From Desulfurobacterium pacificum (lineage in GTDB: Bacteria; Aquificota; Aquificia; Desulfurobacteriales; Desulfurobacteriaceae), in contig NZ_FXUB01000001.1 in assembly GCF_900182835.1 (NCBI RefSeq), positions 621,954 to 676,944 on the forward strand: 54,991 bases of DNA, given 5' to 3'. Position 1 is the first letter of the stretch; every line of letters starts with the position of its first letter. The notes under the pieces are model-generated. The model was not told where the DNA came from and made no database searches. It saw only the letters and a list, made by a program, of their open reading frames with translations. This document shows positions 36,600 through 43,057 of this stretch, piece by piece. The position numbers and the translations under genes are program-made.

Positions 36600-37020
36600 C
36601 AAGGTTTTCCAACATCGTGCTTTTGGTTTTTTGTATGTCGGCGTGTGTTCTGCATATTTTTCCTTTTTGTGTTTTTCTACATATTTTACCCTTTTGTGTG
36701 TTTTTGGTTTGCTTTCTATGTTAGGACTTGTTTGTGTTTGTTTTGTTTTTATTGTTTTTTGTGCCTTTTTGTGTTTTTATGTTTATTTTGTAGGTTTTGT
36801 GTATTTTTTGCTCTTTAGGGCATTATTACTCGTTTGGTATTTTTGTGTTTGTTCTGCATTCTTTGTGCGTTTTTGCTTTTGTGGCATTTTTTACCCTTTT
36901 GCACTTTTTGTTTGCCTATTTGCTTCTTCTGTATTCTTTGACAGATTTGCACTTTTTACACATTTTGTACATTTTTGCACTTTAGGACATTCCACCTCTT
37001 TGTATTTTTTGGATTTTTAA
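36600..37020. other. T-rich low-complexity intergenic tract
   Basis: The plus strand is very rich in T and G, with runs like TTTTTGTGTTTTT and TTTTGCACTTTTT repeated irregularly. Open frames here (for example 36476-37020 on plus) encode only Phe/Val/Cys/Leu-rich strings and no recognisable protein, so I read this as non-coding. Together with the 9-bp array on the other side it flanks the palindrome cluster. Confidence 0.6.
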
Positions 37021-37034
37021 GCAAAAAGGAAAAA

Positions 37035-37208
37035 CTACCACTTCTTGCGTTTTACCAGCTTGTAGTAGTAGTAAAACCTCTTTGCGTATTGATAGTTCTT
37101 GTAAGGGTCGGCTGAATGGTAGAGAGCCACGGCGTTTGCGGTGTAGCCTCTTGTGGAAAGGTAGGTTTTGATAAGGTATAGAGATTTTGAACCAACCTGA
37201 ATAATTCG
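37035..37208 (-). pseudogene. C-terminal remnant of a lytic-transglycosylase-like gene
   Basis: Directly after the TAG of the 135-residue gene, in the same frame, 57 codons continue: IIQVGSKSLYLIKTYLSTRG, then NAVALYHSADPYKN and an aromatic, basic end. The A-L-x-x-Y-H-S motif with a Y-A-x-x-V/F-Y-Y-Y tail is typical of the end of small lytic transglycosylases. The catalytic-Glu half is missing and there is no start codon at the 5' edge. It is a gene remnant or a read-through extension. Confidence 0.5.
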
Positions 37209-37616
37209 CTAGGTTTCCACGAGGAACTTGAGGGTGTTGTAATCGTTAGTTGCCACAAGTGCGCCGTAGAGGAGTGCTTTTCTCCTGTTTTTCCATTCGT
37301 CGTCGGTTATTTTTTCCTCTAACTTTGCAGGGTCTTTTTCGTAGAGGTTTCTCCACCAGAGCATATCCCTCGTGAACCTGTTTGAGGGGTCGGCAGGTCT
37401 TAAGGGGGTGCAGAGCTCTCCTTTCCCTACTTCTTCAACTATCTCTTTCAGGGTTTCTTTGTCGGGAATTATGTCGGGAAATACTCCAAAGGTGCTCATA
37501 GATAAGAGGTCAGTACGGGGTATGGTTGAGGTTATGGGAGCGGTGGGTAGGGAAGATGCCTCTTGTTGTCTGTTAGCATCAAAAAAATCTTCAAAGCCTA
37601 TTTTTGTTTCATTCAT
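37209..37616 (-). CDS. unknown 135-residue protein of the island
   Basis: Not recognised. A Ser/Thr/Pro-rich N-terminal half (about 17-45) is followed by a charged helical half with RFTRDMLWWRNLYEKDPAKL and ITDDEWKNRRKALLYGAL. AAGGAGGTAAAA precedes the ATG. It is the third gene of a minus-strand set (74-, 141-, 135-residue genes). The single TAG after residue 135 is followed in frame by 57 further codons, so the gene may be a truncated or fused form. Confidence 0.65.
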   Translation of the reverse strand: MNETKIGFEDFFDANRQQEASSLPTAPITSTIPRTDLLSMSTFGVFPDIIPDKETLKEIVEEVGKGELCTPLRPADPSNRFTRDMLWWRNLYEKDPAKLEEKITDDEWKNRRKALLYGALVATNDYNTLKFLVET

Positions 37617-37629
37617 TTTTACCTCCTTG

Positions 37630-38055
37630 TTACCAAATTCTTTCTGATTGATATGCTATGTCAGAAATAGTCTTGCTAATATTCTTTTCAGCATCTTCTA
37701 TTTTGCTAGAAACGCTCTCCACAATTTCTCTCTGTGCTTTACCTATAACCTTAGATAATGCTCCACCCATTTCCATATGTTGGTCAAGCATTTCTTTCCT
37801 TATCTCTTCCTTCAAATTCTCCTCCAACGCCTTAGCTACTTTCCATATTACAGGCTCTATAAGGGACTGAAGTTCCTGTGCTTTGAGGTTGGATAGGTCT
37901 AAAGTGCCTGCCATTTCGTTGAGTACCTGAAGTGCTAAGTCGGTTATTTCTTTCCTCACTCTTTCGTCCTGCAATACGGGGATTTCTTTGGATTTGGTGA
38001 GAAGGGCTCTTTTGTAGTTTTCAATGAAGAGTTTTGCGAATTCCTGTGCTGTCAT
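37630..38055 (-). CDS. coiled-coil protein, paralogue A (141 residues)
   Basis: A helical protein: basic N-terminus, a middle block ELQSLIEPVIWKVAKALE, then a long coiled coil (EIRKEMLDQHMEMGG ... SKIEDAEKNISKTISDI). It is clearly a paralogue of the gene at 53565-53963: middle block identical, tails similar (D-A/D-x-E-K-x-I-x-x-T-I-x-D-I). Function unknown. GGGAGGTAAGTC precedes the ATG. It lies 13 nt before the 135-residue gene and 21 nt after the 74-residue gene. Confidence 0.75.
   Translation of the reverse strand: MTAQEFAKLFIENYKRALLTKSKEIPVLQDERVRKEITDLALQVLNEMAGTLDLSNLKAQELQSLIEPVIWKVAKALEENLKEEIRKEMLDQHMEMGGALSKVIGKAQREIVESVSSKIEDAEKNISKTISDIAYQSERIW
37823..37876 (-). repeat. 54-bp near-identical block, left copy
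   Basis: On the minus strand this starts GGAACTTCAGTCCCTTATAG and ends GGCGTTGGA. It is 53/54 identical to 53719-53772 on the plus strand, while the rest of the two genes differs widely. The copies are inverted relative to each other and in the same codon phase. Confidence 0.9.
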
Positions 38056-38076
38056 GACTTACCTCCCTTTTTGGTT

Positions 38077-38301
38077 TTATTTCTGCTTTCTGTTTTTTGA
38101 TTTTATCGTTTTTTTAACTGCCTCAAGGAAGAGCCAATTCTTTTCCTTTTCTTCTGGTGTAGGACTGGCAAAACGGTACTCAAGCCACGCAAGCTGGAGA
38201 GTTTCTATCGGAGTGAAAAATTCTGCGTAGACTTCTGCCAGTGCTTTTTCGTGTCCTCCTTTGAATATTTCTTCAAGCCTTTTTCTCTGCTCATCGGTCA
38301 T
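38077..38301 (-). CDS. small helical protein, paralogue A (74 residues)
   Basis: Begins MTDEQRKRLEEIFKGGHEKA and continues LAEVYAEFFTPIETLQLAWLEYRF. It is a paralogue of the 90-residue protein at 53205-53477 (same order, MTxEQRxxLExIFxGG and ALAEXYAExFTPxExLQxAWL). Function unknown; it could be a small adaptor or regulator. It is the first gene of the minus-strand set and has GAGGGAAAAGAA before the ATG. Confidence 0.72.
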   Translation of the reverse strand: MTDEQRKRLEEIFKGGHEKALAEVYAEFFTPIETLQLAWLEYRFASPTPEEKEKNWLFLEAVKKTIKSKNRKQK

Positions 38302-38364
38302 TTCTTTTCCCTCAACCGTTGATTATTTTCGCCTCTGAGGAATTTTCTCCCCTCTTCCTATACG

Positions 38365-38425
38365 ATTATACCCCTTGCAAAAGAAAGGGAAATATATCAA
38401 CGATTTAGCGTTTCCATTGGAAACG
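38365..38425 (-). promoter_or_regulatory. promoter with an upstream dyad for the 74-141-135 operon
   Basis: On the minus strand GGGGTATAAT gives a good -10 (38365-38370) about 65 nt before the ATG. The dyad CGTTTCCATTGGAAACG (17 nt, 38409-38425) lies about 40 nt upstream of the -10. The same dyad occurs at 39081 and 49384, so it may be an operator or a repeat family of the island. Confidence 0.5.
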
Positions 38426-38484
38426 ATCAGTGAATCTTTGTTCTTCAATCGGAATTTCGTGGAAAACACAGCACTAGCCACATT

Positions 38485-39030
38485 CTACTCTCCTGAAAAC
38501 AATCCAGCCCAGTCGGACGCCTCTTCGCAGATGTCGTCGCAGACGTGAAAGCTGATCTTCGGTATTTCAAACCCGTCCTCAAGGAGCGCGTCTATCGCAT
38601 CTCCAAAGTTCGGAGAGCTGGGGTCGTAGTCGTCAATAGTGAACTTTTTTGTCGGTTTCTCCTCTTTCTTTTCCTCTTCTTTTGCCTCTTTCGGCTTTTC
38701 GTCATCTTCCGTGTCGTAAACACAGACGCCTCCGTTTTCTATGACGATGTCCCACTTCGTAACGGGAAGCCCCGTTTCTTTGGAGAGCTCTTTTGCTTTT
38801 CCGTAGGCAACCTTGTAGGCGTTTCCTTCCACTTCGGGAACGCCGTGCTCTTCGCACCACTTAACGGAGAGTTCGTTTTCGTGTATTATCGGGATTATGC
38901 AGTAGGGACCTTTCCACACCTCCGCTACTCTCCTGCGTCCGTCTTCTTCCTTGGTGATTACCCTGTAAACGTTTTTTAATCCTTTTCTGTCCTCAAACCA
39001 GTCTTCCCTGAACTTTATTTTCTTTTCCAT
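38485..39030 (-). CDS. unknown acidic 181-residue protein
   Basis: Not recognised. The N-terminal domain (MEKKIKFREDWFEDRKGLKN, then HENELSVKWCEEHGVPEVEG) is mixed alpha/beta. It is joined by a highly charged linker (Lys/Glu, about 115-135) to an acidic C-terminal part (FTIDDYDPSSPNFGDAIDAL). The ATG at 39030 has AGGAGGTGCG upstream; an earlier start is 24 nt further up. The G+C content of this gene is visibly higher than that of the nearby RM genes. Confidence 0.7.
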   Translation of the reverse strand: MEKKIKFREDWFEDRKGLKNVYRVITKEEDGRRRVAEVWKGPYCIIPIIHENELSVKWCEEHGVPEVEGNAYKVAYGKAKELSKETGLPVTKWDIVIENGGVCVYDTEDDEKPKEAKEEEKKEEKPTKKFTIDDYDPSSPNFGDAIDALLEDGFEIPKISFHVCDDICEEASDWAGLFSGE

Positions 39031-39080
39031 AACGCACCTCCTATTATTCTTCAACGATTTTGAACTTCTTTAAATTTCCC

Positions 39081-39097
39081 CTTTCCATTAGAAACGG
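39081..39097. repeat. degenerate copy of the CGTTTCCANTGGAAACG dyad
   Basis: CTTTCCATTAGAAACGG is the same dyad with one or two changes. It lies just downstream (3') of the broken small membrane ORF, between it and the 181-residue gene. Confidence 0.5.
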
Positions 39098-39109
39098 TAA
39101 AAACTGCAA

Positions 39110-39225
39110 TCAAAATTCCTTTTTACCTCCTGCTGCTATCCAAACCATAGTTAAAATAGCTACCAAGAAAGCTATGCCGAGAATTACAGAAGCTATTGAT
39201 GCTATTAAGATTTCTCTTCCCATTT
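39110..39225 (-). pseudogene. small membrane ORF with a 2-nt frameshift
   Basis: From ATG 39225 the frame reads MGREILIASIASVIL, then SA and TAG. The other frame goes on GIAFLVAILTMVWIAAGGKK, then EF and TGA at 39110. The switch falls at CTCTC (about 39178-39183); removing one CT gives a continuous 37-residue single-span protein. AAAGGA lies upstream. It could be a decayed gene, a slippage site or a sequence error. Confidence 0.4.
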
Positions 39226-39252
39226 TTTCTATCCTTTCATTGCCTCCCCAAA

Positions 39253-39516
39253 CTACGACGCAGGGATACAATGAGTTTCCCTAACAAAGTCCCATTCAAT
39301 AGCAGGTAATATGCTTTCTTTTTCCAAATATTCTGTTTGAACTTTAGCTATTTTGTCAGCTACTTTTTTGGCAATTTTCCAGTTGACTTCCTCTAAAGTT
39401 ATCTCAAGATATACATCAAGGTTGGGATAATATCCCTCTGCAGTTTTAACGTCTATCACCCCGTCAACTTTAAGCAGTTCTTCTCTAAGTTTTGAAAGAA
39501 GTTCAATTTTATTCAT
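39253..39516 (-). CDS. unknown 87-residue protein downstream of PLD-HerA
   Basis: Not recognised. Helix-strand-strand-helix pattern: ELLSKLREELLKVDGVIDVK, NLDVYLEITLEEVNWKIAKK and a final ILPAIEWDFVRETHCIPAS. This could be a small ferredoxin-like fold binding domain. It starts 46 nt after the PLD-HerA stop on the same strand, so it probably belongs to the rmuC-PLD-HerA operon. Confidence 0.62.
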   Translation of the reverse strand: MNKIELLSKLREELLKVDGVIDVKTAEGYYPNLDVYLEITLEEVNWKIAKKVADKIAKVQTEYLEKESILPAIEWDFVRETHCIPAS

Positions 39517-39562
39517 ACCTGAATTCCTTTCAGCTCAATCTCCTTATTCCATTCTTTTAATT

Positions 39563-41521
39563 CTATTTAACTTCCACAACCAGTGGAAAAGGCACTCCTA
39601 AACCGCTTAAAATCCCGACTCCAGTTCTAAGGGAAGGTAAAAGTCCTATCATACTTTTACCTGCAAATTCCACGTAAGATTCTATTGCTTTAAGGTCTGA
39701 ATCATTCATTGTCCTGAACATTGCTTGAGTGTTCGCCTGAGAAAGAACATACTTACTAACCTGCGCAGGACGCTGGGTTATCACAATAAGCCCGAGATTA
39801 AATTTCCTTCCCTCTGAAGCAATCTTCCTCGCCATTGTAAGCGCAAGGTTGTTTCTACCTGCTGAAACGTCTCCGTAGCTGCTTTCAGGGGCAAAGTTGT
39901 GAGCTTCTTCAAGAACAACTATTCTTTCTTTTTTGTCTTTCTTGTTCTTTTCAAAGAGTTCTTGCATGACTAATCCTGCAAGGTTCACTCTGGTAGCAGG
40001 ATCAGTTATGCAGGAAAAATTGAAAATAATAACCTTCTTATCGCTTTTAAGAGCCGAATCCATTTCATCGTAAGTGCTTACCTGGCTTACCAAAATCTCT
40101 TCACCTAAAACAGACGCAACTTCTTCACTAATAGCTTCATCTTCTTCAGTTTTAACATTTAAAAGAATATCGTAAAGATTCTTTTCCTTAAAAGAAGTTG
40201 TCCTTAAAGAAGGTTTTATTTCCGCTGCTAAGCGTGATTTATTACTTTTTGCAACTTTAGAGTTACCACTTATAATGCTAGATAATCCAATTTCTTTAAT
40301 GATATTCTCCACTTCTTCAGGATAAATAGGGAAAATCGTTTCTTTAAAAACTATGTGTTCAATATATTCTTCGTGTTCAATATATTTTTCAGAAACAGAT
40401 TCTCTTAACCCATCATAGTATTCTCCGTGCGGGTCAAATATGAAAACTTGCACAGGATACTGCTGAAGAAGCCTTGATAAGAATTTCTTAGTAAAGTGGC
40501 TCTTTCCCGAACCGGTTGTTCCTAAAATTAGCATGTGCTTTGTTATGACTTCTTTTGCATCGATAAATACTTTTTGGTCCGTACCTTTAAATACTCCCAC
40601 TTCTACTGGATAAGCCATACTTTTCCCTGACCAGGTTGTCTTAGACACAGCATTTAGGACTTCTTTAGAGGCAGCGCAAACAGGTTCGCCGACGTCAAAA
40701 GGTTCCATATTAGTTTCAAGTTTCCCGTCAGGAGTTACGATTCCAAGTATTTCGGCAACGGCAATTCTTACTTTATCTCCGTTTTCGTTAAGGTAGGACC
40801 AGACTGCTGCTTTTTTCCAATCTTTATCTTTCCTGCCGCTAAAAAGAGTTTTGAATTCGTCTATTGAACCGAAAACTGCCGATTCTCCGGCTGAAAAGGG
40901 GTTGGCAAAGAATCCCATATCGTAAGAGTAAATCGTAGTTATTTCTGCTAATACAGTTCCTTCCAGATGGTTAACTTTAACGTAAGAGCGTTCTTTTATT
41001 CCAGGCTCTATCAGAATGAATTCAAAAGAATCTGACTTAACGGGATTTATTGCAAATCCGATAAGGTTATCATCAAATTTTGATGAGTCTTCTTTTATCC
41101 TTTCAAAGTAATCAACAAGTTCCTTTATCTCACCAGGATCATCACTGTCGTCGTAATAAACCGCAGCTTCTATGTTTCCTGAATCGTAATCGGAAAGCCC
41201 TGCTCCGGTAAAGTTGGCAGAACCTACAACAGCTTTACAGTCATCAACGAGGATGAATTTCGCGTGTAAGCGGTTATTCAGATAAACAATTCCTCCTCTC
41301 TTCCTAATTTCTTCGAACACTCTGTCGTCTGTTATCAACAGGTCTTTAAGCTCCGAAGCTCTGAGAATTACTTCAAGTTCTACGTTCTCCCGAAGGTGTG
41401 AAAGCAAAAGACTAATCATATTCCCTTTCAGCCAAGCAGAAGATATTTTTACAGAAGAATTAGCATTTCTAATTAAGTCAGCTAAGTACTTGTATATTTC
41501 TTCACTTTTGAGCGTTTTCAC
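39563..41521 (-). CDS. PLD-family nuclease fused to a HerA-type ATPase
   Basis: A 652-residue fusion. Residues 1-165 hold a phospholipase-D-like nuclease with one HKD motif (RLHAKFILVD: H86, K88, D93) and GSANFTGAG. Residues about 165-320 look like a HAS-barrel (VNHLEGTVLAEITTIYSYD). The FtsK/HerA ATPase follows, with Walker A GTTGSGKS (334-341), Walker B VVLEEAHN (535-542) and ITQRPAQVS. HerA forms hexamers that thread DNA; a single HKD would act as a dimer. HerA plus a nuclease is a known defence arrangement. GTG 41521 follows AAGGGGGATAATC; it lies 11 nt after rmuC. Confidence 0.85.
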   Translation of the reverse strand: MKTLKSEEIYKYLADLIRNANSSVKISSAWLKGNMISLLLSHLRENVELEVILRASELKDLLITDDRVFEEIRKRGGIVYLNNRLHAKFILVDDCKAVVGSANFTGAGLSDYDSGNIEAAVYYDDSDDPGEIKELVDYFERIKEDSSKFDDNLIGFAINPVKSDSFEFILIEPGIKERSYVKVNHLEGTVLAEITTIYSYDMGFFANPFSAGESAVFGSIDEFKTLFSGRKDKDWKKAAVWSYLNENGDKVRIAVAEILGIVTPDGKLETNMEPFDVGEPVCAASKEVLNAVSKTTWSGKSMAYPVEVGVFKGTDQKVFIDAKEVITKHMLILGTTGSGKSHFTKKFLSRLLQQYPVQVFIFDPHGEYYDGLRESVSEKYIEHEEYIEHIVFKETIFPIYPEEVENIIKEIGLSSIISGNSKVAKSNKSRLAAEIKPSLRTTSFKEKNLYDILLNVKTEEDEAISEEVASVLGEEILVSQVSTYDEMDSALKSDKKVIIFNFSCITDPATRVNLAGLVMQELFEKNKKDKKERIVVLEEAHNFAPESSYGDVSAGRNNLALTMARKIASEGRKFNLGLIVITQRPAQVSKYVLSQANTQAMFRTMNDSDLKAIESYVEFAGKSMIGLLPSLRTGVGILSGLGVPFPLVVEVK

Positions 41522-41532
41522 GATTATCCCCC

Positions 41533-42729
41533 TTAAACTTCCTTTAAAGAACTTACCTTACTAGTAAAAGAAGCAAACCTGGCTCTTAGAGAACTTATTC
41601 TATTAAGAGAGTTGCGAGCGTGCCTTTCGAAAGTTTCCATTTCAGCCATGCAACCTTCTATGTCGTGACAAATAGAATTCAGCTCTCTCATCAATGATTC
41701 AAGGTTCTCCTCTATTTCGTAAGCCCTAGCTCCTTCCATAATAACAAGGAGATAACTCATTAAAGTATTAGGAGAAACAGGAAAAACTTTCTTTTCTAAA
41801 GCATATCTAAAAACAGAAGGATTCATCACAAAAAGGCTGTACCATACACTTTCCGCTGGTATGTACATAAAAGCAAAGTTAGTGGTGTTATACTCTGCAG
41901 GTTTTATGTATTTACTTGATATACTGTCTATCATATTTTTAACATCTCTTACTAAAGCCCTGATATCTCCTCCCTTTTCAACAACTTTTATGTAATTTTC
42001 CAAAGGAAACTTAGAGTCAATGGGTAGAATTTTTCCGTCTAACTTCAGAACTGCATCTACTTTATCAGTTCCCATGGAATATTGAAATTCATACATATCT
42101 CTGGGAAAAACTTCTTTGAGCAGATTTTCAAGCATCACTTCTCCCAAGATTCCTCTCTGCTTCGGCGGTTTCAAAATGTCCTGCAGCGATTGGATTTCTG
42201 ACGATATTTTCTCTACTACAGATAGCTTTTGATCTAACGTCCCAAGTTTTTCAGAAAGGCGATTGGTTTGCTCGATAAATTGCTTGTTAACTTCCTGAAT
42301 AGTATTCTTTACATCGGTAACAATTTTCATATTACTCGCATTCAAAGACTGAGTAACTTCTGAAATAGTTTTATTTATTTTACTTTCCAGTTCCGTTAGC
42401 TTCTGTTTTGTCTCACTGGATAAACTGTCATTTTTAGATGAAAGTTCTCTAGTGGTTTCATGGACAGTATCTTTGAGTTTAAGCAGATTGTTAACCAAAT
42501 CCTCCTTTGTTTTTACTAAATCTCCTGTAATCTTCTCAAGTATTTTGTTTTCAAAATCCTTTTCTATAAGTAAAAGTCTCTCTCTAATAGAACTCAAAAT
42601 TCTATAAATTTCCTCGTTCAAAGGGTTATTTAGGGATTCTCTTAACTTCAGCCAAAGAACGATAACGACGATAGAAAGAATAAAAACACACAAAAGTGTT
42701 AACCCTTGAAGAACCAAGGATGCCTGCAT
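41533..42729 (-). CDS. rmuC: RmuC-family DNA recombination/antirecombination protein
   Basis: RmuC limits DNA inversion and rearrangement and is predicted to have a PD-(D/E)XK-like nuclease core. ATG 42729 is chosen (AGGAGGGTAGGG before it), giving 398 residues. There is an N-terminal membrane anchor (VFILSIVVIVLWLKL), a long coiled coil (about 30-200), then the RmuC core LKPPKQRGILGEVMLENLL and KLDGKILPIDSKFPLENY. It is the first gene of the minus-strand operon with PLD-HerA, and is divergent from mod. Confidence 0.93.
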   Translation of the reverse strand: MQASLVLQGLTLLCVFILSIVVIVLWLKLRESLNNPLNEEIYRILSSIRERLLLIEKDFENKILEKITGDLVKTKEDLVNNLLKLKDTVHETTRELSSKNDSLSSETKQKLTELESKINKTISEVTQSLNASNMKIVTDVKNTIQEVNKQFIEQTNRLSEKLGTLDQKLSVVEKISSEIQSLQDILKPPKQRGILGEVMLENLLKEVFPRDMYEFQYSMGTDKVDAVLKLDGKILPIDSKFPLENYIKVVEKGGDIRALVRDVKNMIDSISSKYIKPAEYNTTNFAFMYIPAESVWYSLFVMNPSVFRYALEKKVFPVSPNTLMSYLLVIMEGARAYEIEENLESLMRELNSICHDIEGCMAEMETFERHARNSLNRISSLRARFASFTSKVSSLKEV

Positions 42730-43057
42730 CCCTACCCTCCTATGTTTTTGTCTTTGATAGTTTATCATTTTATTACTTTTAATAATTTAAAAAAATTCCT
42801 CTTAACGTAAGGCTACAGAAAGCTTTATGTTCCAAAAGCATTTCTAAATGCAAGCATCCCTCAAAATTTGATTTACTTTTTCTTTTTTAAGAATTTTCAA
42901 AAAAACAACCAACCAGATTTGTTATTCCTGTAAGGATGTCTCTAAAATTAGACTAACCTAATTACTAACATTCAGTCAAAGTTTTCTTTTATTTTTTAGA
43001 AGGTTCTTACCCAAAATGATGTATCATTAACATTGAATTTTTCCGAAGAGGGTAGCT
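42730..43057. other. divergent intergenic region between rmuC and mod
   Basis: A 328-bp, AT-rich stretch with no open frame that looks coded. It holds the hairpin GCATTT-CTA-AATGC (around 42840-42860) and several T/A runs. The palindrome near the mod start is listed separately. No ncRNA is recognised. Confidence 0.5.
43015..43028. promoter_or_regulatory. palindrome AATGATGTATCATT before mod
   Basis: A 6-2-6 dyad, AATGAT-GT-ATCATT, 30 nt before the mod ATG. TATCAT within it could be part of a -10 box. A repressor bound here would shut mod (and res). No C-protein gene is adjacent. Confidence 0.4.

Noticed and set aside
36476-37020. Overlapping plus-strand open frames rich in Phe, Val, Cys and Leu
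   Set aside because: They come from the T/G-rich low-complexity tract, have no ribosome site, overlap each other in several frames and match no family.
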